Notes: generated by a model not told the origin, from the sequence alone. A stretch of DNA of 64,000 nucleotides from Lepidodermella squamata (GCA_047495785.1 JBLDXI010000004.1:1116001-1180000), one strand, 5' to 3'; positions 13,501 to 22,568 are shown, numbered from the stretch's first letter. A program made the numbers and translations.

Positions 13501-15027
13501 GAGCATAGCGAATTCTTCCGCCGTAGTCACCTTGACCGTCATCGTCGGTTGCCAATAATTATTATATTTAAGAAACCTCAGAAAATTTAATATTCAATCG
13601 CAGATATTTCAAGTCTTTCAAGTCTTTCAAGTCATTTTCAAGTCTTTCATAATTATGATTAAGCGTTATGTTTTCGTGTGTTTTCAGTCACGGTCCCTGT
13701 GAGCGAGAAGCCGCACATCCGCTGTTTCGACTCGACAACTGGCAAATTCAACGGCTGCCGGCCCCAAATCCCTGGCTGCCTGGCTAACACTGAAACTCAG
13801 CAATATTCGTCTAATGTGTTCATCAACTATGAATGTTGCCTGCTCGGAGTAAGTCTTTCCCAATTTACTCGCATGTGATGTCTATAATTTTATGTTTGAA
13901 CAGAACGCGGTTTCGTGCAAAGATTCGTCTAACCGAAGTTCATGCTACGCAGCCTGCCCTGGAGACCTATCACAGGTGAAACCTGGTTCGAAACTTGCGC
14001 ATCTATTGTTCTGTGTGTGTTTCTAAAACAGGTTAAGCTCTTCTCGGACTCGCAATCTTTTCAGCTGAACCACGGCAAGTGCATCAATGAGACAACGCCC
14101 AAGGTGAGTTGGCATTAACTCGAAATCACGAATGTCGACAGCTATTCACAATTATATTTTATGGCTCAGAGCCTAGTTTAAGCATGTGGCTTGATGGTAG
14201 CGCAACAAGGCGATCAGTTTAGTTTCAAAATTTTCCGGCTTCATTCGGACATCCCAAGCTTTTACATAGAAACTAAAAGATTTCCAGAAAGAATGGGGTT
14301 GTACCCTCGGACATTTACATATTGTCAACGTATAGAGATTTGTTTGATTAATTGAATATCAGCAACAGAAACTTATGATCCATTTTTCGAGTCTAACGGG
14401 AGGGGGGGGGGGGTGGTGTGACGGGCGTCACCTTGCTTCATTACTATCACTTTAAAAAAATCGGAAGAACATATAATTTTATTTACTGTCCTATGTAAAT
14501 TTTAGCCGGATGGGTATTTCCGCTGCGTCGACAACAGCGATGGCGCTGTTCATTGTGTCACCGAGTCGGCAGGCTGCAATGCGGCAACTCAGCTTCGAAT
14601 TCCGGCTAATGTGGTCTATCCAGACGAGAGCGCTTGCAAGACTGCGACCAAGAAGTACAAGGTTGTGAGTTATCCGGGTATTCTCAGAGATGTCTCCGCG
14701 GCACAATGCGGCGCAGTCAATGCTACTTTGGCGACGATTAGGTCAGACGCTGAGCTAGCCGCAGCAAAGGAAGTGCTACAGCAGGCTGGCTCTGCGTTTT
14801 ATTCTGCATGGGTCGCTCTCACCCAGCAAAGCGGCATACTCACATGGGATGACGGATCTAGATTCACTGTCGTCGCAACACAATGGATTGACGTTAGATC
14901 TGATGATGGGTGTGTAACCTTACATTACTTCACTAAAGATGAAGATTACGCGCCATCAGACGGTTATTACTATATGATGAATTCTTGTGATAACTATGTC
15001 ACCGGTGTTTTATGTGAGCATTTTTAG
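4560..15027 (+). CDS. Gene I: secreted six-repeat (4-Cys) C-type lectin-domain protein, 10 exons
   Basis: Predicted secreted protein of about 445 residues. Exons by my reading: 4560-4724, 4785-4826, 4882-4968, 5058-5141, 5204-5284, 5347-5398, 13688-13848, 13904-13975, 14032-14103 and 14506-15027; every joint keeps phase. Exon 1 encodes a signal peptide (start MVSYHFAVLLTLLLASS) and the first half of repeat 1. Six four-cysteine repeats follow, for example FRRCTSNN...C...SCPNNW and KPHIRCFD...GCR...GC. The last exon has the end of repeat 6 and a CTLD with WDDGS and a C-terminal VLCEHF. Intron 6 is about 8.3 kb and contains the 5.7-13.6 kb transposon block. Exon 6 ends in phase 1 with CTDGS and exon 7 opens with the matching phase and the VTVPVSEKPHIRC sequence, exactly as in array genes B and E; this is why I join them. 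The ligand is unknown. The usual EPN or QPD sugar-binding triplet is not seen. Confidence 0.82.
5805..6080. mobile_element. 276 bp foldback element inserted in the left arm of another transposon
   Basis: The ends are AGAAAAATCATTTTATCC and its exact complement. The arms match for about 85 bp each around a roughly 90 bp unpaired middle. It is flanked by AAAATTTC (5797-5804) and AAAATTTT (6081-6088), a near-perfect 8-bp target duplication. The uninterrupted form of the site is seen in the right arm of the host element (7483-7500), so the insertion is directly visible. Confidence 0.8.
6235..6720. repeat. Inner palindromic unit with GAGCTCAGCTCC repeats
   Basis: The arms at about 6235-6395 and 6550-6720 are inverted copies, starting GGTGATTTAAAGAAGG and ending in the complement. 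Each arm carries tandem copies of a GGAGCTGAGCTC word near its outer end (two or three on the left, four on the right). The middle of about 150 bp is unique. This is likely another non-autonomous inverted-repeat element. Confidence 0.75.
7871..8349. mobile_element. Inverted-repeat element with ATAGTGC target duplication
   Basis: The left end GTTCACAAACTACTTCGGAG pairs with the right end CTTCGAAGTAGTTAGTGAAC. A direct 7-bp repeat ATAGTGC lies at 7864-7870 and 8350-8356. CTTCGG/CCGAAG words recur inside. A fragment matching its right half in inverted orientation lies at 9196-9235. It has no coding capacity. Confidence 0.7.
8490..9079. mobile_element. 590 bp near-perfect palindrome (foldback element, hAT-like ends)
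   Basis: The left arm (about 8560-8750) and right arm (about 8829-9010) are nearly perfect reverse complements, so short frames on opposite strands encode the same peptide. The outer ends are GGGCCCGAGCCCGATTTCGG and the complement of GGGCCCGAGCCCGAATTCGG. The sequence is much richer in GC than its surroundings. Ends of this kind occur in hAT-derived elements, but no clean 8-bp duplication is visible, so the superfamily is a guess. Confidence 0.75.
9370..12603 (-). CDS. LINE ORF2: apurinic-type endonuclease plus reverse transcriptase
   Basis: 1077-residue frame with no internal stop. The N-terminal endonuclease/exonuclease/phosphatase domain shows the catalytic pieces AVQEL (Glu83), GDLNGR (Asp189, Asn191) and SDHRL (Asp281, His282). 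The reverse transcriptase has NYRGISLLSVVGKL, QFGFQPLKGTRDC, FIDLEKAYDLVDREKVW, RGLRQGCPLSPLLF and the catalytic box FADD (756-759; F replaces the common Y). Downstream are the YLGSIITSDG and RLRYLGHI motifs common in this class, then GRPRTRW and a lysine-rich tail. It nicks target DNA and copies the element RNA by target-primed reverse transcription. No RNase H domain was recognised. The style resembles RTE- or CR1/I-like lineages; I cannot place the clade without a tree. Confidence 0.95.
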   Translation of the reverse strand: MLSTSCDETHEEDEGNAKKGKKILKNRQKSKSKTILRQSKISDENSSQNIHFKICTINTTTLNKKQEEANHEFCLYDAVAVQELCLKGQGHINLRHGTLYYSGVNDGRAQSGTGIYVRRRKHVLVIEVKNINERIISARLKVNRDMYNIISVYAPANSCTKSLDAFLQVLQQEYSRLNSKKGTTIIMGDLNGRILSAKNSKSVGPYSDIIGNDKGNLWLEFANSNNLCFVNTFFPNIGYTWQRGSGKTERRSFLDYILVDKEDKNKFLNCDIQENSILDSDHRLVRGVINCPNLNRKRVEIKKSIKHQLLRKEEFSEKFNNNLTTIASSSENKPKSIDDTWVNTKSNLLDAARTTCGERKIGTVSEKPAWRTPLANQIIQKGKENFKNYTKGRIDREHYTIARNEKNHALERLKVLKDQSEFSELDKMIENPLDYENIKKFWLEIKRLRGENKEKSEAHPLEKEDGSLTNGIDEILDVMKNYFMELLQGLENEPDNPEPNIPPENPSLTEITLTEIKNAIDHMKNGKAPGIDEIRPEMIKALSETNIKWLSKILNQAWSEKMVPEEWSTAIITPIYKNKGEKCKCQNYRGISLLSVVGKLYAIILERKLRALIGSKISKLQFGFQPLKGTRDCIFVLRQIIEKIIFFKKELHLVFIDLEKAYDLVDREKVWTALKNMGVDSSLIEAIQSLYKVNKVAVKVDSELSDFFYVTRGLRQGCPLSPLLFIATFNKICEQLSEEKVGFPISDEDFLNLLAFADDGTLLGMNHDEISRLLKIFDLECTELGLKINVAKTQYMIIAKDETATCKYELELNGKKLEKVTKFKYLGSIITSDGKIDEELNYRISKAGSVFGAMNKFMCNKNQDSISTKLKVLTCVIIPTIIYACESWNISIAQENRLNTIEYRWLRSIVGVHLMDYIPNIDIRLALCGGLIEVSRIVEKQRLRYLGHIVRSRDYDEKGLINKIYTWMPPFGWFAPRGRPRTRWINGVHRSLIKVGLTKEIRRKKKSNIKKDKKDKVTKKKGDKKKPGENKFETKIIPDLQLAELASFEKDEWRMIVNSIDNYEFFGKSRIFNCGGG
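12673..13542 (-). CDS. LINE ORF1: nucleic-acid-binding protein with CCHC zinc knuckle
   Basis: 289-residue frame, 69 bp upstream of ORF2. The first 110 residues are charged and helical, followed by a possible RRM-like stretch (LEITGLPE ... GTVIIELIEDTRRSREMIF). A zinc knuckle of form CX2CX4HX4C is at Cys210, Cys213, His218 and Cys223 (CYKCGGFGHLQYHC). The C-terminus is rich in Asn, Tyr and Gly, typical of a disordered RNA-binding tail. By analogy with other LINE ORF1 proteins it would coat the element RNA. Only about 10 bases separate the likely element start from the ATG. Confidence 0.85.
   Translation of the reverse strand: MTVKVTTAEEFAMLNSLIDEVDNVELRDKMRRSVSIIQTDVLVGIATNQREAEAERKQHLVEKIANQDRLEITGLPEANWEEEVRKLLPKNLPRWRPQERKANGTVIIELIEDTRRSREMIFREAKSWKAELKVSTVKTGHMRDVEEILQVEKKALEDQGYQGIKIRGANITQGKTLLTSYCSLAKELVQVHQPNEDYKPEPERTGQPQCYKCGGFGHLQYHCPNPDEDGEYLHQRNHHQQQYRPNNRNYSGNGSYRNNNNGYNGIYNNQGRGGWGYAGQGGGQGGRRW
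13609..13649 (+). repeat. Short tandem repeat of CAAGTCTTT
   Basis: Three to four copies of CAAGTCTTT, one with a CATTTT interruption, lie between the LINE 5' end and exon 7 of gene I. They make the T-rich stretch ahead of the exon 7 acceptor longer than usual. Confidence 0.8.
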
Positions 15028-16180
15028 CGAAGCTATTGAGCCTTTTTCTGATAATTTTTCGTGAGACGTTTGGCGAGCCGAAGGTATAGAATTGTCATAA
15101 AAAAGAGAGATAATTGATCTGACAAAGAGATAATTTCGCCGTGCGTTTAGAAATAAAGTGTGTATGAAGTAATAGTGAAAAATGTATGCTCTTCTACGGG
15201 GCGCTCTGATGACTCTACATATGAAAACCACCGTAATCCGGTACAACCTTGACCACCTACGCCCATGCAAACTTCAATGTGCTACGTAAATTCAACACAT
15301 GCGATTTTAGTCGGGTTTTCAACGTAGTTCGACTGGGGCCGCCCTCCGTAACATCCTGATATTTTTTACTCTCGGAAATTCGCAAGCGTAATGATTTGGC
15401 AAATGGCACACTAAAAGTACAAGTTTGAACACGGGTTAATCCACGAGTGACGTAGTCAGAAAAATCCAGCACGTCAATATGCTTTTATGCGAGCTAGCAT
15501 CAGCATAGACGATTTATGTCCGATTCCCCGAAATAACTTCCCCGGAACTATTAGTGATTAGTCGTTGTAGTAGCGAAGAGAAAGACGCCTGTCATGCTCA
15601 ATGAATTTCCCCGAAAACACACACATGCATAAACTGCTAGAAGATGAATATAAACAAGCATTAATATCAAAAATTAATGCACAGGCGGACGCACACAACC
15701 ACTTCCATGAGCTGTCGGCATAAACACAGAGAATCGACGTGAATTGACATAAGAAGACACCCGTCCCAAGGAGGTTAATCCCGCATAGAAAACGCATAGC
15801 TATAGCTGCATAGAAAACGCGCGTAAATCAACATCAATGTATATTGCAGCGAGGAAAGTAGCATCAGGGACGCCGGGGACGATGAGGATAGTACCAGGGA
15901 CGCGTACCTGGTAGGTTGGAGGGTCAAGGCGTCCCCGCCAGCCGCCAGGGACGCTGAAATCTCCGGTAGGTTGGCTGGCAGATCGTAGTTGTATCGCAAA
16001 ATGAGTGTGGCAAAGGCTATTTTAGCCTTATTTACGGCAAAATATGTTTATCTAAGCTCGCTCCTCGCTTCGCTCGCTATGATCATAGCGCATGCTAATT
16101 TGAAATTTGCGCTCGACTTTCAGAACAGAAGTATTAATTTGAGTTGAAAACTTCATGCGTTACCAACTTGGATAAATATA
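15028..16180. other. No gene recognised
   Basis: No frame with family features. The region holds a run of GC-rich GGGACGC / GCGTCCC words at about 15860-15955 and a GCTCGCTCCTCGCTTCGCTCGC palindromic word at about 16058. A related GCTCGCTTCGCTCGC word also occurs twice within 24175-24852. It is probably transposon debris. Confidence 0.4.
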
Positions 16181-16224
16181 TTGTATTCATCTAAAGGTGA
16201 TAAGTTTCAAGTCCTTCAGACTTG

Positions 16225-16385
16225 GGGATTCGACTCCAGGGAGTCGCGATTCCCGACTCTGACTCTTTGTGAGTTTGTGAGTTTTGAGTCGCCAGGTTGT
16301 GAGTCGGAATCGGCAGGAGGGAGTCGAGCTGAATCGACCCGGGAGTCTAGGAGTCGCGACTCTTTCTCGACTCTAAGAGATGGTG
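16225..16385. repeat. Cluster of GAGTCG / CGACTC motifs
   Basis: About ten copies of GAGTCG, GAGTC or the complement occur in both orientations within 160 bp. Arrays like this are common as subterminal repeats of hAT transposons. The cluster lies about 250 bp upstream of the hAT transposase fragment, so it may be the 5' end of that element. The matching 3' end was not found. Confidence 0.55.
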
Positions 16386-16571
16386 CGTAATCCGCGATTA
16401 CTAGCGCACCTTCCGCTCTCTAATTCTTGTCAAATACAAATTAGGGTCACCTTAATTCCTAATCCACCTTAATCACTAATCACACCTCGGCTAGATGTAT
16501 CACCCTGATGACCCTGATGAGCTGAAGTAATTAATTAACGAGTACCGGTCGCTAATCTTCTCGCGCCTCGC

Positions 16572-16582
16572 CGAATTCTTAC
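16572..16582 (+). promoter_or_regulatory. Possible TATA box of the hAT transposase fragment
   Basis: ACTATATAAAC lies about 55 bp upstream of the ATG at 16636. The position and match fit a core promoter, but this is only a short motif in AT-rich DNA. Confidence 0.35.
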
Positions 16583-16635
16583 TATATAAACGGGGAAATT
16601 TTATTCCAAATCTCATCGCTAATCAAAATATAATC

Positions 16636-17269
16636 ATGGCTATTAATTGGAGCGAATTTGAGGCCGCTATTGCCGCGGTTGTTGATCGGGTAAACGTCCT
16701 TACTCCACCCGAACCAGTCGAGCCTAATGTTATATTGTCGATCGACGGAAAAACACCCGACGTTGTCGCCCATTTTTTCGCAAACTTATGTTTGCTTTAA
16801 TTACAGGGTGAAACTGAATAATTTATTATTTTTAATCAATTAGGTTTCTTATTCGAACAAGACTTGGGCTGGTACTTGCAACGTTTTACTCGCTGGCAAG
16901 AAGAAGCGCTGCTCAGCGGTGATTCACCGCAAAACTACGTCGAATTTTTGCCGCCACCTGTCGTCGAAACACAAGCCCGAATTTGACGCCTACAAAGCCG
17001 CCGCGCCTACGCCGCGAGTCGAACCGGGCCAGAGCAAGATCTCAACATCGCTCAGCAACGTGCCATTGGTTGTTCCGTACCCGCGTGATCATCCTCGCAA
17101 AACCAAACTCGACACTACAGTCATTTTCTGGGTCATCAGCCGCGACGTGCCGTTTAACGAAGTCGATGCGGAGTCCTTATTAGGTGAATTAAGGTTGATT
17201 CTGTTTTTATTTGTGAATTTTTGCAAAATTTTGACCATTTTCAGGCCATTCTTGCGGCAAAATATCTAA
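16636..17269 (+). pseudogene. hAT transposase N-terminal fragment (BED-type finger)
   Basis: The first exon starts at ATG 16636 (MAINWSEFEAAIAAVV) and its frame closes at 16800. A second piece at about 16843-17269 encodes KTWAGTCNVLLAGKKKRC then HRKTTSNFCRHLSSKHKPEF, which reads as a BED-like zinc finger (Cys/Cys, His/His). It continues to FWVISRDVPFNEVDAESL, matching the PF..V..E region that follows the finger in hAT transposases. The DDE catalytic core and C-terminal dimerisation domain are missing; the frame ends at 17269. I call it a truncated transposase. It could instead be the start of a longer spliced gene, but nothing downstream supports that. Confidence 0.6.
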
Positions 17270-18599
17270 AAATAGCGTCAACTAAAGCTCCCTTCGCTCT
17301 CAAAACACAGTTAAGAAACAAAGTTAATTCGAATTAGAAAGATTGTGAAAAGGTTGGAAACTGGAGCACTGATGAATCATAGCGGTGAATAAGCATGTTA
17401 CAAACGTATCGGATAGTTCTTCACACCTTCCGCTACGTGCGTCATTGCTGTTATCAATAATCGTCAGAGGTGTTACAGCCTGCGTCAAATTGACGTCAAA
17501 CGGAAACGATGTGCGTCAATGATAAAAGTGATTCATGTAACAGTGTAGTACACTGAGTGTACATAAACCCACCCTGAAATCTGTATAATCAGCACATTTA
17601 CGGATCCGCGGTGGTTTCCTCCGGCCACTAAAAAGCCGTGAAATGCCAGTTTTCTCTAACAATTGATTGCTTGCACGCTGCACGCTATTGGTCAATTCAA
17701 AAATATGCGCATTAATGCTGCTGCGAAACAAAATAACCCTCGACTTCACATATTGATGCTTATTTGCAGATCCCCCTAGAAAAGTGAACGACGAGAAATT
17801 CAAATTTCGCGTTTTTCTGCATGTTTTTCACTGCAAATTAAATTTGCATTCGAAAAAAATTTAAAAATTAAAAGAAGAAAGAAATTAGTGTTGTAAGCAT
17901 TGAGTGAGAAGAAGAGTTGAAGAGAGAGAAGAGTTCAACCATTTCCTAATAAGTCGAAAATAATCATTTTTGGCATTTTTCGATCGATATTTTGACTTAG
18001 AGATATTTCTCAGGCTGACAAGCTGCATCGCGAGTTACGGAACAATTTATTTACCCGTATATAATCTATATTATGCAAATCACTTGATTATTGCAAATCG
18101 CACTGTCTTCAGTGTTAAATAATACATCTTCGATTAAAAATGATATTCTGAAGTCAAGAAAATGTGTGTCAACAGGGGTTACAAATAAACTTAGTTTTCG
18201 ATGTTGCCGATATTCTTTAAATCAAAATAAATCGAAGTTTTGCTCTGCTTGAATTTGCCTGAATTCAGCCAAAAAATAATTTCAACGTGAAATTCGTTGC
18301 CAAATTGCTTTTCAAATTCAAATAGAAATGTGGAATTATTGAATCAACAGACTCGGCTTTTCGAAAGACTGGCCTGGCTTTACCCGAACTTGCGCAACAG
18401 CGCAACGAATTACGAACCCTGCGCAACGGAAGAATGATTCACCAAGAGCGGTACTTGAGCGGCGAGGCGCTTTACCAATTGCTAAATGTTGAAAAACAAA
18501 ATGCAACAATAAATACAGTAGCGGCAAAATTTGATATTGCTAACCACAGCCGGCATTTGTCAATCATAGCCAGCGTTGGACGAAATGCCCTTATGAGAA
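17270..18599. other. No gene recognised
   Basis: AT-rich, with only short frames that match nothing I know. No inverted-repeat pair or tandem array stood out. Confidence 0.4.
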
Positions 18600-18790
18600 A
18601 ATATTATATCTTGCGTAAAAATCAATGTCAACATGTTTGCGAAGTTCGGTGGTTACGGGGTACCTTTTCAAAGTCCAAGCTGCTTTCAGGCCCGAATGTA
18701 TTTCTAACAAAAGGGTCCCACCTGCGGTTTTCTTGTGATTTCAGGTCTGAACCACTTGAGGATCCTCACTGGCCTTGGCCCCATCTCAAG
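18600..18790. repeat. Dispersed repeat, copy 2 (pair with 1355-1535)
   Basis: Direct copy of 1355-1535, with the same order of words from TCAATGTCAACATG to CACTGGCCTTGGCCCCA. It includes the core AAAGGGTCCCACCTGCGG. About 30 bp present here (GGTTACGGGGTACC...) are absent from the first copy, and the first copy has its own small insertion. Confidence 0.7.
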
Positions 18791-19334
18791 AGGTCCAGGT
18801 CTGAAAAATAAGTAAAACGCATGTGGGGCCGTTGTTTAGGTAAAATTTTGACAAGCCCTGAAGAAAATACCCAAAAATACCCCAACCCGAGCCAACAAAG
18901 TGAAGAACAACCATTTGTTAAAAACAACTTTCAAAGAATCAGCTGAAAAACGCGTGAAAATGATCTCTGCATGCTAAGTGATTCTTGGTTTAGGCACGCT
19001 TTCTATGAAACCGCCAATTCGCTGCAAGCTCCAAGCCATTCGATTATTCGAAACATAAAATACAAGGGATTTATGTATTCTCTCCAGCCTTTGTTTTATT
19101 TCAGGTCAACCGTCGATAGCTATGATAACTGATAATAGTACTCGCTGCCGTAGTTATCGATTTACTTTTTTTAGGGGAAACATGTTTTAAATAGCTTTAC
19201 TAGGATATATAACGGGGGGCGCGTTGTTTTCGTAGAAAATCGAATCTGCGGTCTAATTTATTGTACCAAAAAAGAATAACTTGAATTGAGGCTTGAATAA
19301 AAACGAACGTAACCCGCTGCAGTTTGCCGGGGCG

Positions 19335-19489
19335 TAGTGCGCGTAGTAGGATCCTCGAACTGGGGTATTTCGGGCCCCAATTATATAACCAAAGGGTCCC
19401 TCCCCCTGTGGTTTCTTGGAGGTTTTTCTACTTTGGCCTGCCGAACTGGGGGTACGATACCCCTCATTCCCCTCGTACTTCGCGACCAG
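19335..19489. mobile_element. 155 bp hAT-type MITE with 8-bp target duplication
   Basis: The left end TAGTGCGCGTAGTAGG and right end CGTACTTCGCGACCAG are imperfect inverted copies. They are flanked by CCGGGGCG (19327-19334) and TCGGGGCG (19490-19497), a 7-of-8 match. Inside is the family core ACCAAAGGGTCCC ... CCCTGTGGTTTC. It sits at the left edge of the duplicated M2 fragment. Confidence 0.7.
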
Positions 19490-21600
19490 TCGGGGCGGGT
19501 TTTACAGCCGGAAAATTCTGGCTTCCACTAGTCAAAACATTGTTAATGTGGGTTCTATAAGCCGAAGTTCATGTATGAATTAAAAAGAACGTCAAAAACT
19601 TTGAAAATTCTGAATCTTTACCAGAGTTGCAATCACTTGTAAGTAGCCCCTGCGATACTACCGATAGGACAAGATTTTTTACGCAGACACACATTTTACT
19701 AGCGTGTAAGATGCCTGATCTATGCAAATCGGATGAGGCTTCTGTTATGAAATACAGTGCTCCCTCGATAAAAGCACTGGGTCGGGAGCCAGACCCGGTC
19801 TTTAAACAAGGGAAAGCTATAACGAGGGCTGTAATTGAATGCAGAAGCTAAAAATAGACCGTTTCTACGCCTTAAGACAGTTACCATGCCAATGCGCAGA
19901 AAGAGACGGACACGGATTACGTGTCATTACAAATTTCGCTCGCTGAAGGCTGTGAAACAATAACACTATGAATCATAAGTTCGTCGCCAAGTTTTTATTC
20001 TTATTTGCCAAGGCGGTTTTGATTTGACTAGTTGGCCTTGTGTTTTTACTCTGATTTTAAGTCCTGCCTGGGGTTAACGAACTCAGAATAAAAAAAAACC
20101 TGGAATCTCATTATTTCAATTTACTTCAAAAATGCCCAGCTCGTCCGATTTCGCAAACAAATTTAATTTGAAATCACAGCTTAAAAAATCAATCACCTTC
20201 AAGATTTACCGGAATACTTCTGAATTAATCACCAGCAACTTCAGCCAAACATTCTCAAGATAATGCAGTGTTCAATTCAGAACTCACGCTTCGCCTAAAA
20301 TTCGTGGAATTATTTAAAAAATAATATTAAATTTGAAACAATTAGAATGAAAAATGTATTTTCGTTAATTTTTTCGCGGTTAATTGCATTGAGCAATCAC
20401 AGACCGATTTCCAGGCATAAGACGTGCGGTTCCGTCAAGAGGGAAGAGGGAACAAGAGGGGGTTTAGATTGAATGGAATAAATTTGTATCTTCTCAGGCG
20501 TGATCTCGTTTTCATTCTAATAAGAATGGCCTATCAAGATCAGAGCAAGGTAAAAAATCGGGCAGAAGCTCCCGCCGCCCCTCCTCGGGATGTTGCGATT
20601 TTCAAAGTCAAAATCGAATGATTAAAAGTTGTAAAAATACCCGTAAAATTGCCAAGGCGGTGAGAAATCGTAGAGTAGTGGCAGCCAGTTTCATGTTAGA
20701 TCAGGCCTATCGACTATCGAAAATCGGCTAATAATTCCAATAACTCAGGACAACTGGAACGAATGAAATCGGTCTAATTATATGAGAATCAATCCATGTA
20801 TCGGAATTAAAATAAATCTTAAAACAAGGACGTGATTCTTCATGATTACGCAACACAGCCGGGAACAAAATTGGGAAAAACTGAAGTTTCAGTTTCCTTA
20901 AAAAAACACGATTTTTATCCTAATTTGATCATGCTGGTAAATTTCAAGAGATTTTCTGGCCGGGATAAAGCTAAAAATGAGAAATCAGGGCAATTCAGAT
21001 GAGTCTTTTAGTTGATCAGCAATTGACCTGAGGAAAAATCTGCAAATCAAAGAGATGAAAGATTGACGGGCATTTTTATAGTTATTGAAATGAATTGCTG
21101 ATTTTGTCTAATAAATTGGCGTAATTTCTGATAGAAAAGTTTAACAAAAAACAAGACGACTCGCAGCACGACTTGAGTGGCAGCTTATCCTCACACTCTG
21201 TTGCATAATCACAGCCATTTCAAAGCCACAAGAACAGCTTAATGCACTGATGATCTTTCAACTCGTTTGAACTAAACTTGAAATAACTGGATCTCTCAAA
21301 ACCACGACAACGCGCCGCTAGGTTTCTAGGAACGCTAATTTTTCACGCTTAATTTTTTTAATCTTTCAAACAATTATTATTTGTTTAATTAAAAATTTAC
21401 AACTAATTTATTTAGCAGGGTCCAAAATTACGGTCTACAAACGAGGGAGTTCTTTTAAGGAGGGTGCCACTAACGAGGGAGCACTGTACACAAAATGAGC
21501 TACTTAAAAATAGCCACTTTCTGGGACCCTACAAATTCGCTATTTTTCTCTTCGAAATAAAAAGCCTATTAAACTCATCTTCAAATATGGATGGTCAAAT
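19490..21600 (-). pseudogene. Broken copy of M2 lectin-gene exons 11-12, interrupted by a transposon
   Basis: 19498-19575 and 19620-19753 match M2 (about 40317-40390 and 40450-40600). Examples are TTTACAGCCGGAAAATTCTGG and AAGTAGCCCCTGYGATACTACC (Y = C or T). After a 1.73 kb insertion the match resumes at 21487-21600 (ATGAGCTACTTAAAAATAGCC). Substitutions have damaged the exon, and the other M2 exons are absent, so this cannot make a protein. It records a partial duplication of M2. Confidence 0.75.
19755..21486. mobile_element. 1.73 kb Tc1/mariner-type element (TA target), no transposase
   Basis: The ends are CAGTGCTCCCTCG and its exact complement CGAGGGAGCACTG, flanked by TA on each side. 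The uninterrupted site is present in the paralogous M2 intron as GAATACACATAAAATGAG at 40588-40605. A second inverted ACGAGGGA word lies inside the right end. TA duplication and CAGTG...TCCCTCG ends are typical of Tc1/mariner/pogo elements. Only short frames lie inside, so it needs a transposase from elsewhere. Confidence 0.85.
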
Positions 21601-22248
21601 TGTTCAAAAATCGCCGTAATTTCCCCCAATTTTCCGGGCGTCCGTCTGTCGGCGGAAACCCGGAAATTTAATCCCGCGTTGTCTAAAAATTATACTTAAT
21701 CATTCAAAATTGTTTGTTAAATCATTTTCATTTAATTTGAAAGTCAATTGAAGACACATAATGAAAAGAACACGAAACGTCAGTGCATCGATTAATAAAA
21801 ACACCGGCGCGATGGTAAAAATAGAGCGTTCAAAAACACTGTATAGGCTGTACAAAATAATGAAAACACTTTTCATTCCCGATATGCATTCGCAATTCAC
21901 ATTTTTGAAATCGAGGTGCGTTACTCTTAAGCAAATTTAGGTCGATTTCTCATGTTTTTTTTCTCTTGTTACTCTTATTCCGAGTCAAGCCTCAAGCCCA
22001 GGCAATTCCAGCTCTCAACGTCTGCGCAACTATTTGGCCTATAAGCGACGAGTGTTTCGCAGGTATCCACAACGTTGCATGATGTTTCATTACGCAATGA
22101 CAAATGACACCATCTAATGTCAAACCATAGAGAAAAATGACCTTTCTTCTCTATGTGTCAAACATGATACGTGATCAAATTTCTCTGTACGCCAACCCAC
22201 AGCCCAAAACTTGTCGTATTTTCGTATTTTAGTGCCGAATTGCCGATA

Positions 22249-22539
22249 CAGTGGCGTAACCAGCTGGTTGTTTTGGTTGTTCAAACAACTACCAAAATGA
22301 AAACTACAATCCCCTCTTGCGCCCATTTTCTCTAGAAAATCTCTCAAATTGCTTATGATGTGAAAGAATTTGTTGCAAAATTGCCAAAATGTTTCTCGCC
22401 TAGCTCGAAAACCCGATAGCACCGATATTTCCTATTGAAAATCGGCACTATTCGACCTTGGATTCTCCTGAGAAAAAAATGAAACTTTAACTTTCAGATT
22501 CACAACAACTACCAAAACAATTTCCTGGTTACGCCTCTG
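22249..22539. mobile_element. 291 bp hAT MITE with perfect 8-bp target duplication
   Basis: The ends CAGTGGCGTAACCAG and CTGGTTACGCCTCTG are inverted copies differing at one base. TGCCGATA is repeated exactly at 22241-22248 and 22540-22547. An internal pair, GGTTGTTTTGG and CAACTACCAAAAC, extends the inverted repeat. There is no frame of interest. Confidence 0.9.
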
Positions 22540-22568
22540 TGCCGATAACCGAAATTCATCATTAGTTA

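Larger units (their letters stand above)
9250..13555 (-). mobile_element. Two-ORF non-LTR retrotransposon (LINE), apparently full length
   Basis: On the minus strand the element runs from about 13555 (5') to about 9250 (3'). It contains ORF1 (13542-12673), ORF2 (12603-9370), a 3' UTR of roughly 100 bases and a 3' tail of ATT/ATA simple repeat instead of poly(A). A short word, ATTATTG in element orientation, is shared by the two flanks and could be a target duplication, but low complexity makes it weak. The 3' UTR is recognisable again at 39290-39390. It sits in intron 6 of gene I, about 130 bp upstream of exon 7. Both frames are free of stops, so the insertion looks young. Confidence 0.88.

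Noticed and set aside
14400-14416. G run as a G-quadruplex regulatory site in gene I
   Set aside because: A single G tract in an intron without three further tracts close by.
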